From Paraburkholderia metrosideri (GTDB taxonomy: Bacteria > Pseudomonadota > Gammaproteobacteria > Burkholderiales > Burkholderiaceae), in the NCBI RefSeq assembly GCF_904848625.1, contig NZ_CAJHCP010000004.1:62001-126000 (forward strand): DNA of 64,000 nucleotides. The letters are read 5' to 3'. Of this stretch, positions 17,908-25,152 are shown piece by piece (within the stretch, counting starts at the first letter, position 1; the number at the start of each line of letters is the position of its first letter). The notes below the pieces were generated by a model. It did no database searches and was not told where the DNA came from. It saw only the letters and a program-made list of their open reading frames with translations. Both the position numbers and the translations under genes were made by a program.

Positions 17908-18939
17908 ATGCGTGCATTAAATGACACGGTACGTGCTGCAATTTTTTCCGTCGCCATCTCACTTCTGTCCGCCTGCGGCGGCGGACACGGGGACGATTCT
18001 TCAGCCAACTCAGGCAGCAGCACCGCCGCACCCGCGGGCGGCGTGAAGCTGCAGGTCGTCTCGTTCGGCGACAGCCTGTCAGACGTCGGCACCTATGCGC
18101 CGCTCGCCAGCGCGCTGGGCGGCGGCCGCTTTACGACCAATCCCGGACAGGTATGGACGCAGAACGTCGCGCAATACTATGGCGACACGTTAAGTGCCGC
18201 GTACACGATCGACATCACGCACAAGCTCAGCGCACAGGGCGGTTTCGGGTATGCAGAAGGGGGCTCGACGGTAGCGACACCTGCGGATCAGTATCAGTTT
18301 CTGACCGACGTGATCGGCAACATCGAGATGCCGGTCAATCAGCAGATTTCCAGCTATCTGAGCGCGCATGGGGGTTTCAACTCGAATCAACTGGTGCTCG
18401 TCTGGGCCGGCGCGAACGACGTATTGCGGGCCGGCTTGCCGCCGACTGCCGGACCGGTCGTGGAGACCGCAGCGAACACGCTCGCCCAGCTCGTTGCGCA
18501 GATCGTCCAGGCCGGCGCGACGCATGTGGTGGTGGTCAATCTGCCAAATATCGGCTTGTCGCCGGACGGACTTGCTTCGTCCGATGGCGGCGCCAACCTG
18601 ACCCAGCTATCGCAGCTCTTCAACACCACGCTGAACGCCGCGCTGCAAACAGACGGCGTGCAAAGCAAGGTCATTCAGGTGGATGCTTACACGTGGCTGA
18701 ACGGGATCATCGCGAACTTTCAGGCCAATGGCTTCGCCGTGTCGAACACCGGCCAGGCCTGCGATCCCAACAAAACGCCCGACAACACCTCGCTGCTCTG
18801 TTCGCCCGCAACCTACACGACCGCCAACGCGGACCAGACCTATATGTTCGCCGACGATCTGCATCCGACGACCCATCTGCACGCACTGTTCGCGCAATAT
18901 GTGGAGCAGCAGATTGCGCTCAGCGGATTGGGGCATTGA
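17908..18939 (+). CDS. GDSL/SGNH-family lipase/esterase, predicted lipoprotein
   Basis: 343 residues. The N-terminus has a hydrophobic stretch ending in the lipobox LSAC with C23 as lipidation site, followed by a Gly/Asp/Ser linker. The SGNH blocks are visible: FGDSLSDVGTY (Ser), a Gly in FGYAEGGS, Asn in VWAGANDVLRAG, and the Asp/His pair in FADDLHPTTHLH near the C-terminus. It is probably an outer-membrane-anchored hydrolase of short acyl esters or lipids. It stands alone. Confidence 0.92.
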   Translation: MRALNDTVRAAIFSVAISLLSACGGGHGDDSSANSGSSTAAPAGGVKLQVVSFGDSLSDVGTYAPLASALGGGRFTTNPGQVWTQNVAQYYGDTLSAAYTIDITHKLSAQGGFGYAEGGSTVATPADQYQFLTDVIGNIEMPVNQQISSYLSAHGGFNSNQLVLVWAGANDVLRAGLPPTAGPVVETAANTLAQLVAQIVQAGATHVVVVNLPNIGLSPDGLASSDGGANLTQLSQLFNTTLNAALQTDGVQSKVIQVDAYTWLNGIIANFQANGFAVSNTGQACDPNKTPDNTSLLCSPATYTTANADQTYMFADDLHPTTHLHALFAQYVEQQIALSGLGH

Positions 18940-19041
18940 GTTATGGATCAAGCGTTCACGGCGGCGCAGTCGACTTCCCGTGACCGGATTGCGTCGAGCG
19001 GTGGATGAGGTGGGCAAACGGTACGCTTTAGCGCGCCCCGC

Positions 19042-19905
19042 TCATTCACCCTTTCCCTTCCCGGGAAGCGCATCGAGCATTTCCAGATGACGCGCTTCTG
19101 TTTCGTCGTCGGCGGGAAACATGCATTCGATACGCAGTTCCTGCGCCGCGACGTTTAGTGGCGTACCCACGCTGGCCACCATCGAAAAATAGTTCAACAC
19201 GTGGCCGTCCTTGACGAAGCCAATGGGTATTACGGGCATCGCGGCGGAGTCGGCGTCGGGCGTAGCAATGCCAGATCGTTCGGTGGACACCTCCGGATAG
19301 ACCCGCAGTGCCGCGAGCAGGTCGCGGGTCGGCTCGTCGATCACCCGGCCCACCGACTCCCGATAGACCCGCTGAATCAGACTCTCCGACACGCTCTGCC
19401 AGTCGGCGATGAACGGGCGCAAGCCGTTGGGATCGAATACCAGATGCAGCATGTTGCGCGGTCCCTTGCGCGCGGCGAGATCGATAAAGCAGTTAAAAAA
19501 GTGCGGCGCAGCGTCGTTCGTCATCAACACATTCCAGTAGCGGTCCATGACCAGTGCCGGGAATGGCTCGTGTTGGCGAAGCATCCGTTCCAGAGCCTTC
19601 GTGACACTCTGCATTTCCAGCGCATTCCACGCAGTGTCGGCGTAAATCGGCGCGTACCCCGCAGCCAGTAACAGCGCATTGCGGTCGCGCAAGGGTACGT
19701 CTAGCGTTTGCGCGATATCCAGCAACATCTGGCGGCTCGGCACGCTGCGTCCGCTTTCGATAAAACTGATATGACGTTGCGACACGCCTGCATTAAACGA
19801 CAGATCCAGTTGACTGACGCCGCGTAGGTCCCGCCAGTGACGCAACAGCAGGCCGAGGTCGTTTGGCGGCGGCTTGGCGGCTCGATTCGCATTCGCAGGG
19901 GTCAT
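19042..19905 (-). CDS. XRE-family regulator with MmyB-like ligand domain
   Basis: 287 residues from the ATG at 19905. Residues about 15-75 form a lambda-repressor-like HTH (RDLRGVSQLDLSFNAGVSQRHISFIESG). The remainder matches the MmyB-like domain found in actinobacterial and proteobacterial regulators (ALVMDRYWNVLMTNDAAPHF, FDPNGLRPFIADW), which has a PAS-like fold and may bind a fatty acid. The open frame extends upstream of 19905 but into sequence that looks non-coding. The AhpD-like gene (19986-20534) lies upstream on the same strand and may be the target. Confidence 0.88.
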   Translation of the reverse strand: MTPANANRAAKPPPNDLGLLLRHWRDLRGVSQLDLSFNAGVSQRHISFIESGRSVPSRQMLLDIAQTLDVPLRDRNALLLAAGYAPIYADTAWNALEMQSVTKALERMLRQHEPFPALVMDRYWNVLMTNDAAPHFFNCFIDLAARKGPRNMLHLVFDPNGLRPFIADWQSVSESLIQRVYRESVGRVIDEPTRDLLAALRVYPEVSTERSGIATPDADSAAMPVIPIGFVKDGHVLNYFSMVASVGTPLNVAAQELRIECMFPADDETEARHLEMLDALPGKGKGE

Positions 19906-19985
19906 CGCTCTTGTATCCGTCAGGTTCGAAGGCTTGCAGGTTCGTCGTGTCGAGTCAGCATACCGCGCCCTGCTGCCGAACAAAT

Positions 19986-20534
19986 TCACGCATGCCAGAC
20001 GTGTGCCTGAAACTGCGCTTCCAGCGGTGGCTGCGTGATGTTGCCCACATAGTTCGTGATCGTCGATGCCGCTGCCACCGCAACCACTTCGAGTACCTGG
20101 TCGCGGCGGAAGCCGGCGTCGACAAATGCGCTCACGTCTTGCGCATCGAGATGCCCGCGTCGTTCGATCGCGGCTCTGGTCAACGTGGAAAGCGCGGCGT
20201 GTTGCCGATCCGCGGGTGCGCGTCCGTCGCGAATCGCGTCGACGTCCGCCGAGGTCAGGCCCTGGCTGAGCGCCAGTGCGGTGTGAAATGCAACCGCCCA
20301 CGAACACGCGTTGGTGACGGCATTCGTCAACAGCAGGGTCTGGATTTGCGCTTCAGTGAATGTACCTGCGTGGACCTTCTGGAACAGATCGATGAATGCG
20401 CCGATCAGCACTGGCGATTCCGCCATCGCGCCCGCGATGTTGGGGATGAAACCGAAAGTCTGTTCGAGTTGCCGCAATACCGGTTGGGACTGGGAGGGGG
20501 CGGAATCGATGGAATAGATGGGAAACGTCGACAT
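19986..20534 (-). CDS. Carboxymuconolactone decarboxylase/AhpD-like protein
   Basis: 182 residues from the ATG at 20534. The fold signature FGFIPNIAGAMAESPVLIGAF and the segment NAVTNACSWAVAFHTALA match the AhpD-like/uncharacterised peroxidase-related branch. In true AhpD the active site is CxxC; here the motif is CSWA, so the second cysteine is absent (C77 present, A80 instead, H84 present). Peroxidase activity by a disulphide mechanism is therefore doubtful. It sits 80 bases upstream of the XRE regulator gene on the same strand. Confidence 0.82.
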   Translation of the reverse strand: MSTFPIYSIDSAPSQSQPVLRQLEQTFGFIPNIAGAMAESPVLIGAFIDLFQKVHAGTFTEAQIQTLLLTNAVTNACSWAVAFHTALALSQGLTSADVDAIRDGRAPADRQHAALSTLTRAAIERRGHLDAQDVSAFVDAGFRRDQVLEVVAVAAASTITNYVGNITQPPLEAQFQAHVWHA

Positions 20535-20674
20535 GATGCGTCCTCGGTGGTGAGCGCGGTTCGGGATGAACCGCGCGACCACCGAAGATTAGGCGCGTGG
20601 CTGCGTGTCGCCAATTACATCGGAGGTAATAGGATCTGGCGAATCAGGTCCGACTGGCCGAGCCCTTTTTCAAC

Positions 20675-21217
20675 TTACCGACGCTGCGGTTCCAGCAAGC
20701 GCTTGACAGTCAACGCCAGTGGCACCGTGAAGAAGAGATGGGACATGAACCCGCCAATCACCACAGCCGGGTCGTAATAGTTCGGATGGCTGTCGGACGC
20801 AATCATGATCGCGACATGCATGACGAGCCACGCCAGCACCGCGTAAAACAGTGCGATGAACGTCGCCTCGTAGCCACGCCGACGAAAGTACGGCCAGATC
20901 AGCGCGAACAGCACGCCCCAGCCGGCCGCGAACACAAAGTGAATACCTGCGCCCACGATATACGCCCAGATACCCAACGACTCCTGTACCGCTTTGCCGA
21001 ACACAAGGCCCGTGGCGTTACGCGGAATGCCCGCCAGCGGCATCATATGCTGTGCGCCGACCCAGACAAGCGCCTCGTAAATCCAGATGAACACAGCGCC
21101 GACCAAACCACCGGCTATGCCGGCGCGTATCGTCGTGGCGCGCTTTGGCGATTCAGACCCTGCGGTCCCGAAACGTTTGTCGAGGCCCGTTTCAGTCACG
21201 CCGAAATTGCTGCCCAT
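20675..21217 (-). CDS. Four-helix integral membrane protein of unknown function
   Basis: 180 residues from the ATG at 21217, which has the strong site AGGAGAGGGG. A polar N-terminus of about 30 residues is followed by four hydrophobic helices; the loop GAQHMMPLAGIPRNATG and the motif SHPNYYDPAVVIGGFMSHLFF stand out. The length and layout recall the YagU-like inner-membrane family, but I cannot confirm this. It lies downstream of ligAB on the same strand with a 110-base gap and may or may not be co-transcribed. Confidence 0.7.
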   Translation of the reverse strand: MGSNFGVTETGLDKRFGTAGSESPKRATTIRAGIAGGLVGAVFIWIYEALVWVGAQHMMPLAGIPRNATGLVFGKAVQESLGIWAYIVGAGIHFVFAAGWGVLFALIWPYFRRRGYEATFIALFYAVLAWLVMHVAIMIASDSHPNYYDPAVVIGGFMSHLFFTVPLALTVKRLLEPQRR

Positions 21218-21327
21218 ATCCCCTCTCCTGGAAATGCGCCCGGTGAGAACGCTTCGTGCAAACAAGACGGTGTGAGTAACGTAATGGGCGACCTGCTTTC
21301 ACACGCTCCCGCAAGTTCAGATGGCCC

Positions 21328-21687
21328 TTACACGGCTTCCGGCACCCTGCGTGTTTTCAGAAACGCGTCGAGCGTCTCGCCCCGCATGCTTGCGTACATG
21401 CCGAGATTGGTGATCTTCACCACGCGCGCGAATTTTTCGAGCACGAAAAAGCACACGCCGTAACGCACCAGACCGAGCCAGTCCGTGTTGTCGACCAGCG
21501 TGCGCTCTTCTGCAGTGAGCTTCGCCGCGTCGTAAGCGGCGCTGCGATTTTCAAGCCACAGCGTGCGCGCCGGCGCTTCACGCATCTGCCAGAAGAAGCG
21601 GTTCAGACGCATCGCCTTGATGCTCTGGCGAATGTCGAACGGATACGTGCCCGTCAGTTCTTCAATACCAATCAATTGCGGATTCAT
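21328..21687 (-). CDS. ligA: Protocatechuate 4,5-dioxygenase alpha subunit-like
   Basis: 119 residues, helical, with the LigA-type core (LNRFFWQMREAP, YDAAKLTAEERTLVDNTDWL, YGVCFFVLEKFARV). In the family this subunit caps the active site of the beta subunit. Its ATG overlaps the TAA of the beta-subunit gene by one base (TAATG), so the two are translated together. Gallate dioxygenases carry both parts fused; here they are separate, as in LigAB. Confidence 0.9.
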   Translation of the reverse strand: MNPQLIGIEELTGTYPFDIRQSIKAMRLNRFFWQMREAPARTLWLENRSAAYDAAKLTAEERTLVDNTDWLGLVRYGVCFFVLEKFARVVKITNLGMYASMRGETLDAFLKTRRVPEAV

Positions 21688-22529
21688 TAAGCCACCTCGT
21701 CTTCATAGATGGTCACGGCCATCGCGGTACTGGTCGCAAGATAGTAATTGCGATGCAGTTCGCGAACCTTCGGACCCAGCGCGCCGCGCATGGCGAGCCA
21801 CATGATCGTCTCCACGCTTTCCGCGCCACCCAGGCGCACGTAGTCGACGTGCTTCATCGCCGCGAGACGTTGCGGGTCGTTGACGATCAGGTCGAGGAAC
21901 TCCATGTCCCAGTCGGTGTTGTTAAAGCCGCTGCGTTCGCCGTGCACCTGATGTGACAGGCCGCCTGTGCCGACCACCACCACATCCAGATCCTGCTCGA
22001 ACGATTCGATCGCGCGACGCAGCGCCTGCCCCAGACGGTAGCAACGATTCGCGGTAGGCAGCGGATATTGCAGCACGTTCACTTCGAGCGGCACCAGCGA
22101 CATGGGCCAGCCGCCGTCATGCGGCAACATCAGGGAAAGCGGAGAATTGCAGCCGTGGTCTAGCGCACGGTCCTGGAAGATCGTTAGATCGAACTCATCG
22201 GCCACCATCTGTTCGGCAATGTGAATCGCCAGATCGGGATGCCCGGCGATGTCCGGCAACGGCCGCTTGCCCGCGCCTTCGTCCGCGAATTCGTGGCTTG
22301 CCGACACGCCCAGCGCGAAGGTCGGATAGCAATCGAAGAAGAAGCTGTTGGCGTGATCGTTATAGAACATCACCATCACGTCGGGCTTGCGTTCGGCGAG
22401 CCATTTCGCCACCGGCTCGTAGCCCTTGAAAAGCGGCGCCCATGCGGGATCGTTCTGCTTGCCCTTGTCGTACGCCATGCCGATAGTCGGCACATGCGAG
22501 GTGCCGATGCCGCCAATGATTCTTGCCAT
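21687..22529 (-). CDS. ligB: Extradiol ring-cleavage dioxygenase, LigB beta subunit
   Basis: 280 residues from the ATG at 22529. The class III extradiol dioxygenase metal site is recognisable: H12 in GTSHVPTIG and H59 in FYNDHANSFFFD, the catalytic His in GTGGLSHQVHG (H193), and a Glu in GGAESVETIMW (E237 or E240). With LigA it would open protocatechuate, gallate or a related catechol between carbons 4 and 5 using Fe(II) and O2. No downstream 4,5-pathway genes (ligC, ligI, ligJ, ligK) lie in the window, so the substrate remains open. Two regulators are divergent from it. Confidence 0.92.
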   Translation of the reverse strand: MARIIGGIGTSHVPTIGMAYDKGKQNDPAWAPLFKGYEPVAKWLAERKPDVMVMFYNDHANSFFFDCYPTFALGVSASHEFADEGAGKRPLPDIAGHPDLAIHIAEQMVADEFDLTIFQDRALDHGCNSPLSLMLPHDGGWPMSLVPLEVNVLQYPLPTANRCYRLGQALRRAIESFEQDLDVVVVGTGGLSHQVHGERSGFNNTDWDMEFLDLIVNDPQRLAAMKHVDYVRLGGAESVETIMWLAMRGALGPKVRELHRNYYLATSTAMAVTIYEDEVA

Positions 22530-22977
22530 AGTCGTCGTCTTCCGTTGCTTCATGGTGCGCGGGGTACGCGCTGAATGTTCGCTGAGCGTTGCGCCGAGTT
22601 CGCGCGCCGATCGGATAGGTCGCCTCTGCGGGAGAGGTCGCTGTCCCGACCATCTTGGGATACAAAGATAGGAATTGTGCCGTTTTTGAGAAAGCCCGGG
22701 TAAACCACGGCGAGCCATCACGTATCGGAGCAAAGCGGTATGGGGTAAGGTTATCTGACACTCTGCCCCTCGCGGCAGGCCATACAGTACGGGGGCTTGG
22801 TTGGTATCCCGAACCGCTGTGCGGCCATTCCAGCCAGGTCTTTACCGGGTCACTGTCGATAAATAAAACAGATGGCCCTGAAAACAAGTCGCAAGTGGCT
22901 CCGCAAGCGCGGTTTGAACGCGTGGTGCGGCGCCGCGCGCGTGGCTATACTTCACAGCCTGAAACGAGTAGAGACCG
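22530..22977. other. Divergent control region between ligBA and gntR-type gene
   Basis: 448 bases upstream of two divergent transcription units, expected to hold both promoters and operators for the two regulators encoded at 22978-24983. Possible elements are AAAGATAGGAATTG near 22665 and ATAAATAAAAC near 22859. I see no gene in it; a short ATG frame at 22872 runs out of frame into the gntR-type gene and has no codon support. Confidence 0.4.
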
Positions 22978-23679
22978 ATGAACGAGACCACCCAGCAGGC
23001 GATTGTCCAGACCTTACGCGAGAAAATCCTCGCGGGAGAACTGTCGCCAGGCCAGCGCCTGGTCGAGGCGCAACTCGCGCAATGGCTCGGCGTGTCACGT
23101 ACGCCGCTACGTTATGCGTTGAGCGTGTTGTCGTCGGAAGGTTTGCTCGACCGCTCGGGCGCCCGCGGCTATGTCGTGCGGCGCTTTAGCGTACGCGACA
23201 TTCTGAACGCCATCGACGTGCGCGGCGTGCTCGAAGGACTCGCCGCGCGCTCGGTTGCAGAGAGCGGTTTGAGCCCGGCATTGGCCGCATCGCTCGACGC
23301 GTGCCTGCGCGAAGGCGACGCCATCTTCGAGCAACGGCACCTGAAGCCGGGCGACGACGTGCGTTATGCAGAGATCAATGGCCGTTTTCACGCGCTGATT
23401 GTCGAGGCCTCGCAAAACATGGCGGTCCAGGCGGCACTCAGCCTGAACGAGAAAATCCCGTTCGTGTCGCCGTTCACGATCGCATTCGACGAATCCGCGC
23501 GAGAGCGGCAATTCCTGATGCTGATGTACGCACATCGCCAGCATCACGCAATCGTCGATGCGCTGAAAAAAGGCGAAGGCGCGCGCGTGGATTCACTGAT
23601 GAAAGAACACACTCACATTTCGAAAGAGAGTCTGAATCTCTCGTTGCCGGCATTGCACCTCATTGCGGGCGCTGCATGA
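22978..23679 (+). CDS. GntR-family (FadR/FCD) transcriptional regulator
   Basis: 233 residues. An N-terminal winged HTH (ILAGELSPGQRLVEAQLAQW, VSRTPLRYALSVLSSEGLL) is followed by an all-helical FCD ligand domain (RGVLEGLAARSVAESG, DVRYAEINGRFHALIVEAS with the metal/acid-binding His). Such regulators sense aromatic or organic acids. It is divergent from ligBA and overlaps the next gene by four bases (ATGA), so it and the double-HTH LysR protein are made together. Confidence 0.93.
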   Translation: MNETTQQAIVQTLREKILAGELSPGQRLVEAQLAQWLGVSRTPLRYALSVLSSEGLLDRSGARGYVVRRFSVRDILNAIDVRGVLEGLAARSVAESGLSPALAASLDACLREGDAIFEQRHLKPGDDVRYAEINGRFHALIVEASQNMAVQAALSLNEKIPFVSPFTIAFDESARERQFLMLMYAHRQHHAIVDALKKGEGARVDSLMKEHTHISKESLNLSLPALHLIAGAA

Positions 23680-24983
23680 CGAGCATGAATACTTCTCCCG
23701 ACAACAACCCGGCGCCGGTTAAAACATCGTCGTCCGTGAGCAGCAAAGATCTGCTCAACCTTGCTCAATTGCGGGCGTTTCGCCTGGTCGCCGATATGGG
23801 CAGCGCGACGCGCGCGGCGGCGGCACTGTTTCGAGCGCAATCGGCCGTCACACGATCCGTGCAGGAACTGGAATCCGCGCTCGGCGAACCGCTGTTCGAT
23901 CGCGGTCCTTCGGGCATGCTTCCCACGCCCGTCGGCCGCGCCGTATTACAGCGCTGCGAGCGGATTTTCGCGGAACTCGAAGAACTCGCGCAGTGGTGCG
24001 CCGCGCGCCAGGCGCGTCGCCGGCCTGCCGCGGAAGGGGCATTGCCCGCTTATCTGTTGAATACGCGACGGCTGCAGCTCTTTGCCGCGCTTGCGCGGCA
24101 TCGGCATATGCCAAGTGCGGCTAAAACCTTCGGCATTAGTCAACCGGCTGTCAGCACTGCGATTCGCGTGCTGGAAAGCGGCTCGGGGTTGAGTCTGTTT
24201 CATCGCAGCCCACGCGGAATTCTGCTCACCGCCGAGGGCGAAACCTTTCTGCTTCACGTGCGCCGCGCGTTGAACGAATTGCGCCACGTTCCCGACGATA
24301 TCGCCGCGTTGCACGGCAAGATTCAGGGCGCGGTGACCGTCGGCGCATTGCCGCTTGGACGCACGCTGATCCTGCCCAAAGCCATCGCACGGATGACCTC
24401 GGACAATCCGGGCGTACGTGTCGCCACCGACGAAAGCTCGTACGAGACACTCGTCGCCGGTCTGCGCGCCGGCGATATCGATTTTATTCTCGGTGCACTG
24501 CGTGATAACGACGCCACCAGCGGCCTGAAAAACGAACGGTTGATGTCGGAAGACATGGTCGTGCTGGTGCGGCGCGACCATCCGCTCACACGCAAACGTG
24601 ATCTGACCATCATGGGTTTGCGCGACGCGCAGTGGGTCTTGCCGCGCAGTAATGCACCCGCTCGCGCGCTATTCGAAGCGCAGTTCAAGCGCATGAAAGT
24701 AAAACCGCCGCTGCCCACGGTCGAAACCGCCGACCTTGCGGTGATTCGCGGACTGCTGCTCGGCACGGATATGGCGGCCGCGTTGTCGGCGCAGCAGTTG
24801 CACCATGAAGTGCAATCGGGTCAACTGGTCGTGCTCGACGTGCAATTGCACAATACCCGCCGCGATATTGGTTTGACGGTTCGGGCGGCAGGTACGCCCT
24901 CGCCTGCCGCGCGCGCATTGATCGATGCAATACGGCTCTCGGTGGTCGACGTGGCGCGGACCGTCAATATCGGCGCGAACTAG
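23676..24983 (+). CDS. LysR-type regulator with two N-terminal HTH domains
   Basis: 435 residues, about 130 longer than a normal LysR protein. Two LysR winged-HTH modules follow each other: residues about 28-90 (LAQLRAFRLVADMGSATRAA, QSAVTRSVQELESALGEPLF) and about 130-190 (TRRLQLFAALARHRHMPSAA, GISQPAVSTAIRVLESGSGL). A single substrate-binding domain then begins near GAVTVGALPLGRTLILPKAI. The ATG at 23676 overlaps the gntR-type stop. The N-terminal module has the helix pattern of a working HTH, so this is not simply a decayed tail. The context points to control of ligBA by an aromatic acid; this is inference. Confidence 0.9.
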   Translation: MTSMNTSPDNNPAPVKTSSSVSSKDLLNLAQLRAFRLVADMGSATRAAAALFRAQSAVTRSVQELESALGEPLFDRGPSGMLPTPVGRAVLQRCERIFAELEELAQWCAARQARRRPAAEGALPAYLLNTRRLQLFAALARHRHMPSAAKTFGISQPAVSTAIRVLESGSGLSLFHRSPRGILLTAEGETFLLHVRRALNELRHVPDDIAALHGKIQGAVTVGALPLGRTLILPKAIARMTSDNPGVRVATDESSYETLVAGLRAGDIDFILGALRDNDATSGLKNERLMSEDMVVLVRRDHPLTRKRDLTIMGLRDAQWVLPRSNAPARALFEAQFKRMKVKPPLPTVETADLAVIRGLLLGTDMAAALSAQQLHHEVQSGQLVVLDVQLHNTRRDIGLTVRAAGTPSPAARALIDAIRLSVVDVARTVNIGAN

Positions 24984-24993
24984 AAAGCGCGTT

Positions 24994-25027
24994 GCGCGCA
25001 CGCGGCCTTCGATATGCGCGTGCGCGC
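24994..25027. terminator. GC-rich hairpin between convergent genes
   Basis: GCGCGCACGCG and CGCGTGCGCGC form a perfect 11-bp stem with a 12-base loop, just after the double-HTH LysR gene. It may act with the adjacent weaker terminator at 25041-25061. Confidence 0.55.
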
Positions 25028-25040
25028 TTGATCCATTCGA

Positions 25041-25061
25041 CCTCGCTAAATGCGGGGTTTT
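25041..25061 (+). terminator. Small intrinsic terminator
   Basis: CCTCGC and GCGGGG (one G-T pair) enclose a 5-base loop and are followed by TTTT. The site lies about 60 bases after the LysR-type gene. Confidence 0.5.
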
Positions 25062-25152
25062 CGTAGTCAGGACTCCCCTTTCCTCTTTAAGAATCGATTC
25101 GCACGACAGAGAATGCAGCCGACGCGCCAATGCTGATGCTCGCCGTCGAACC

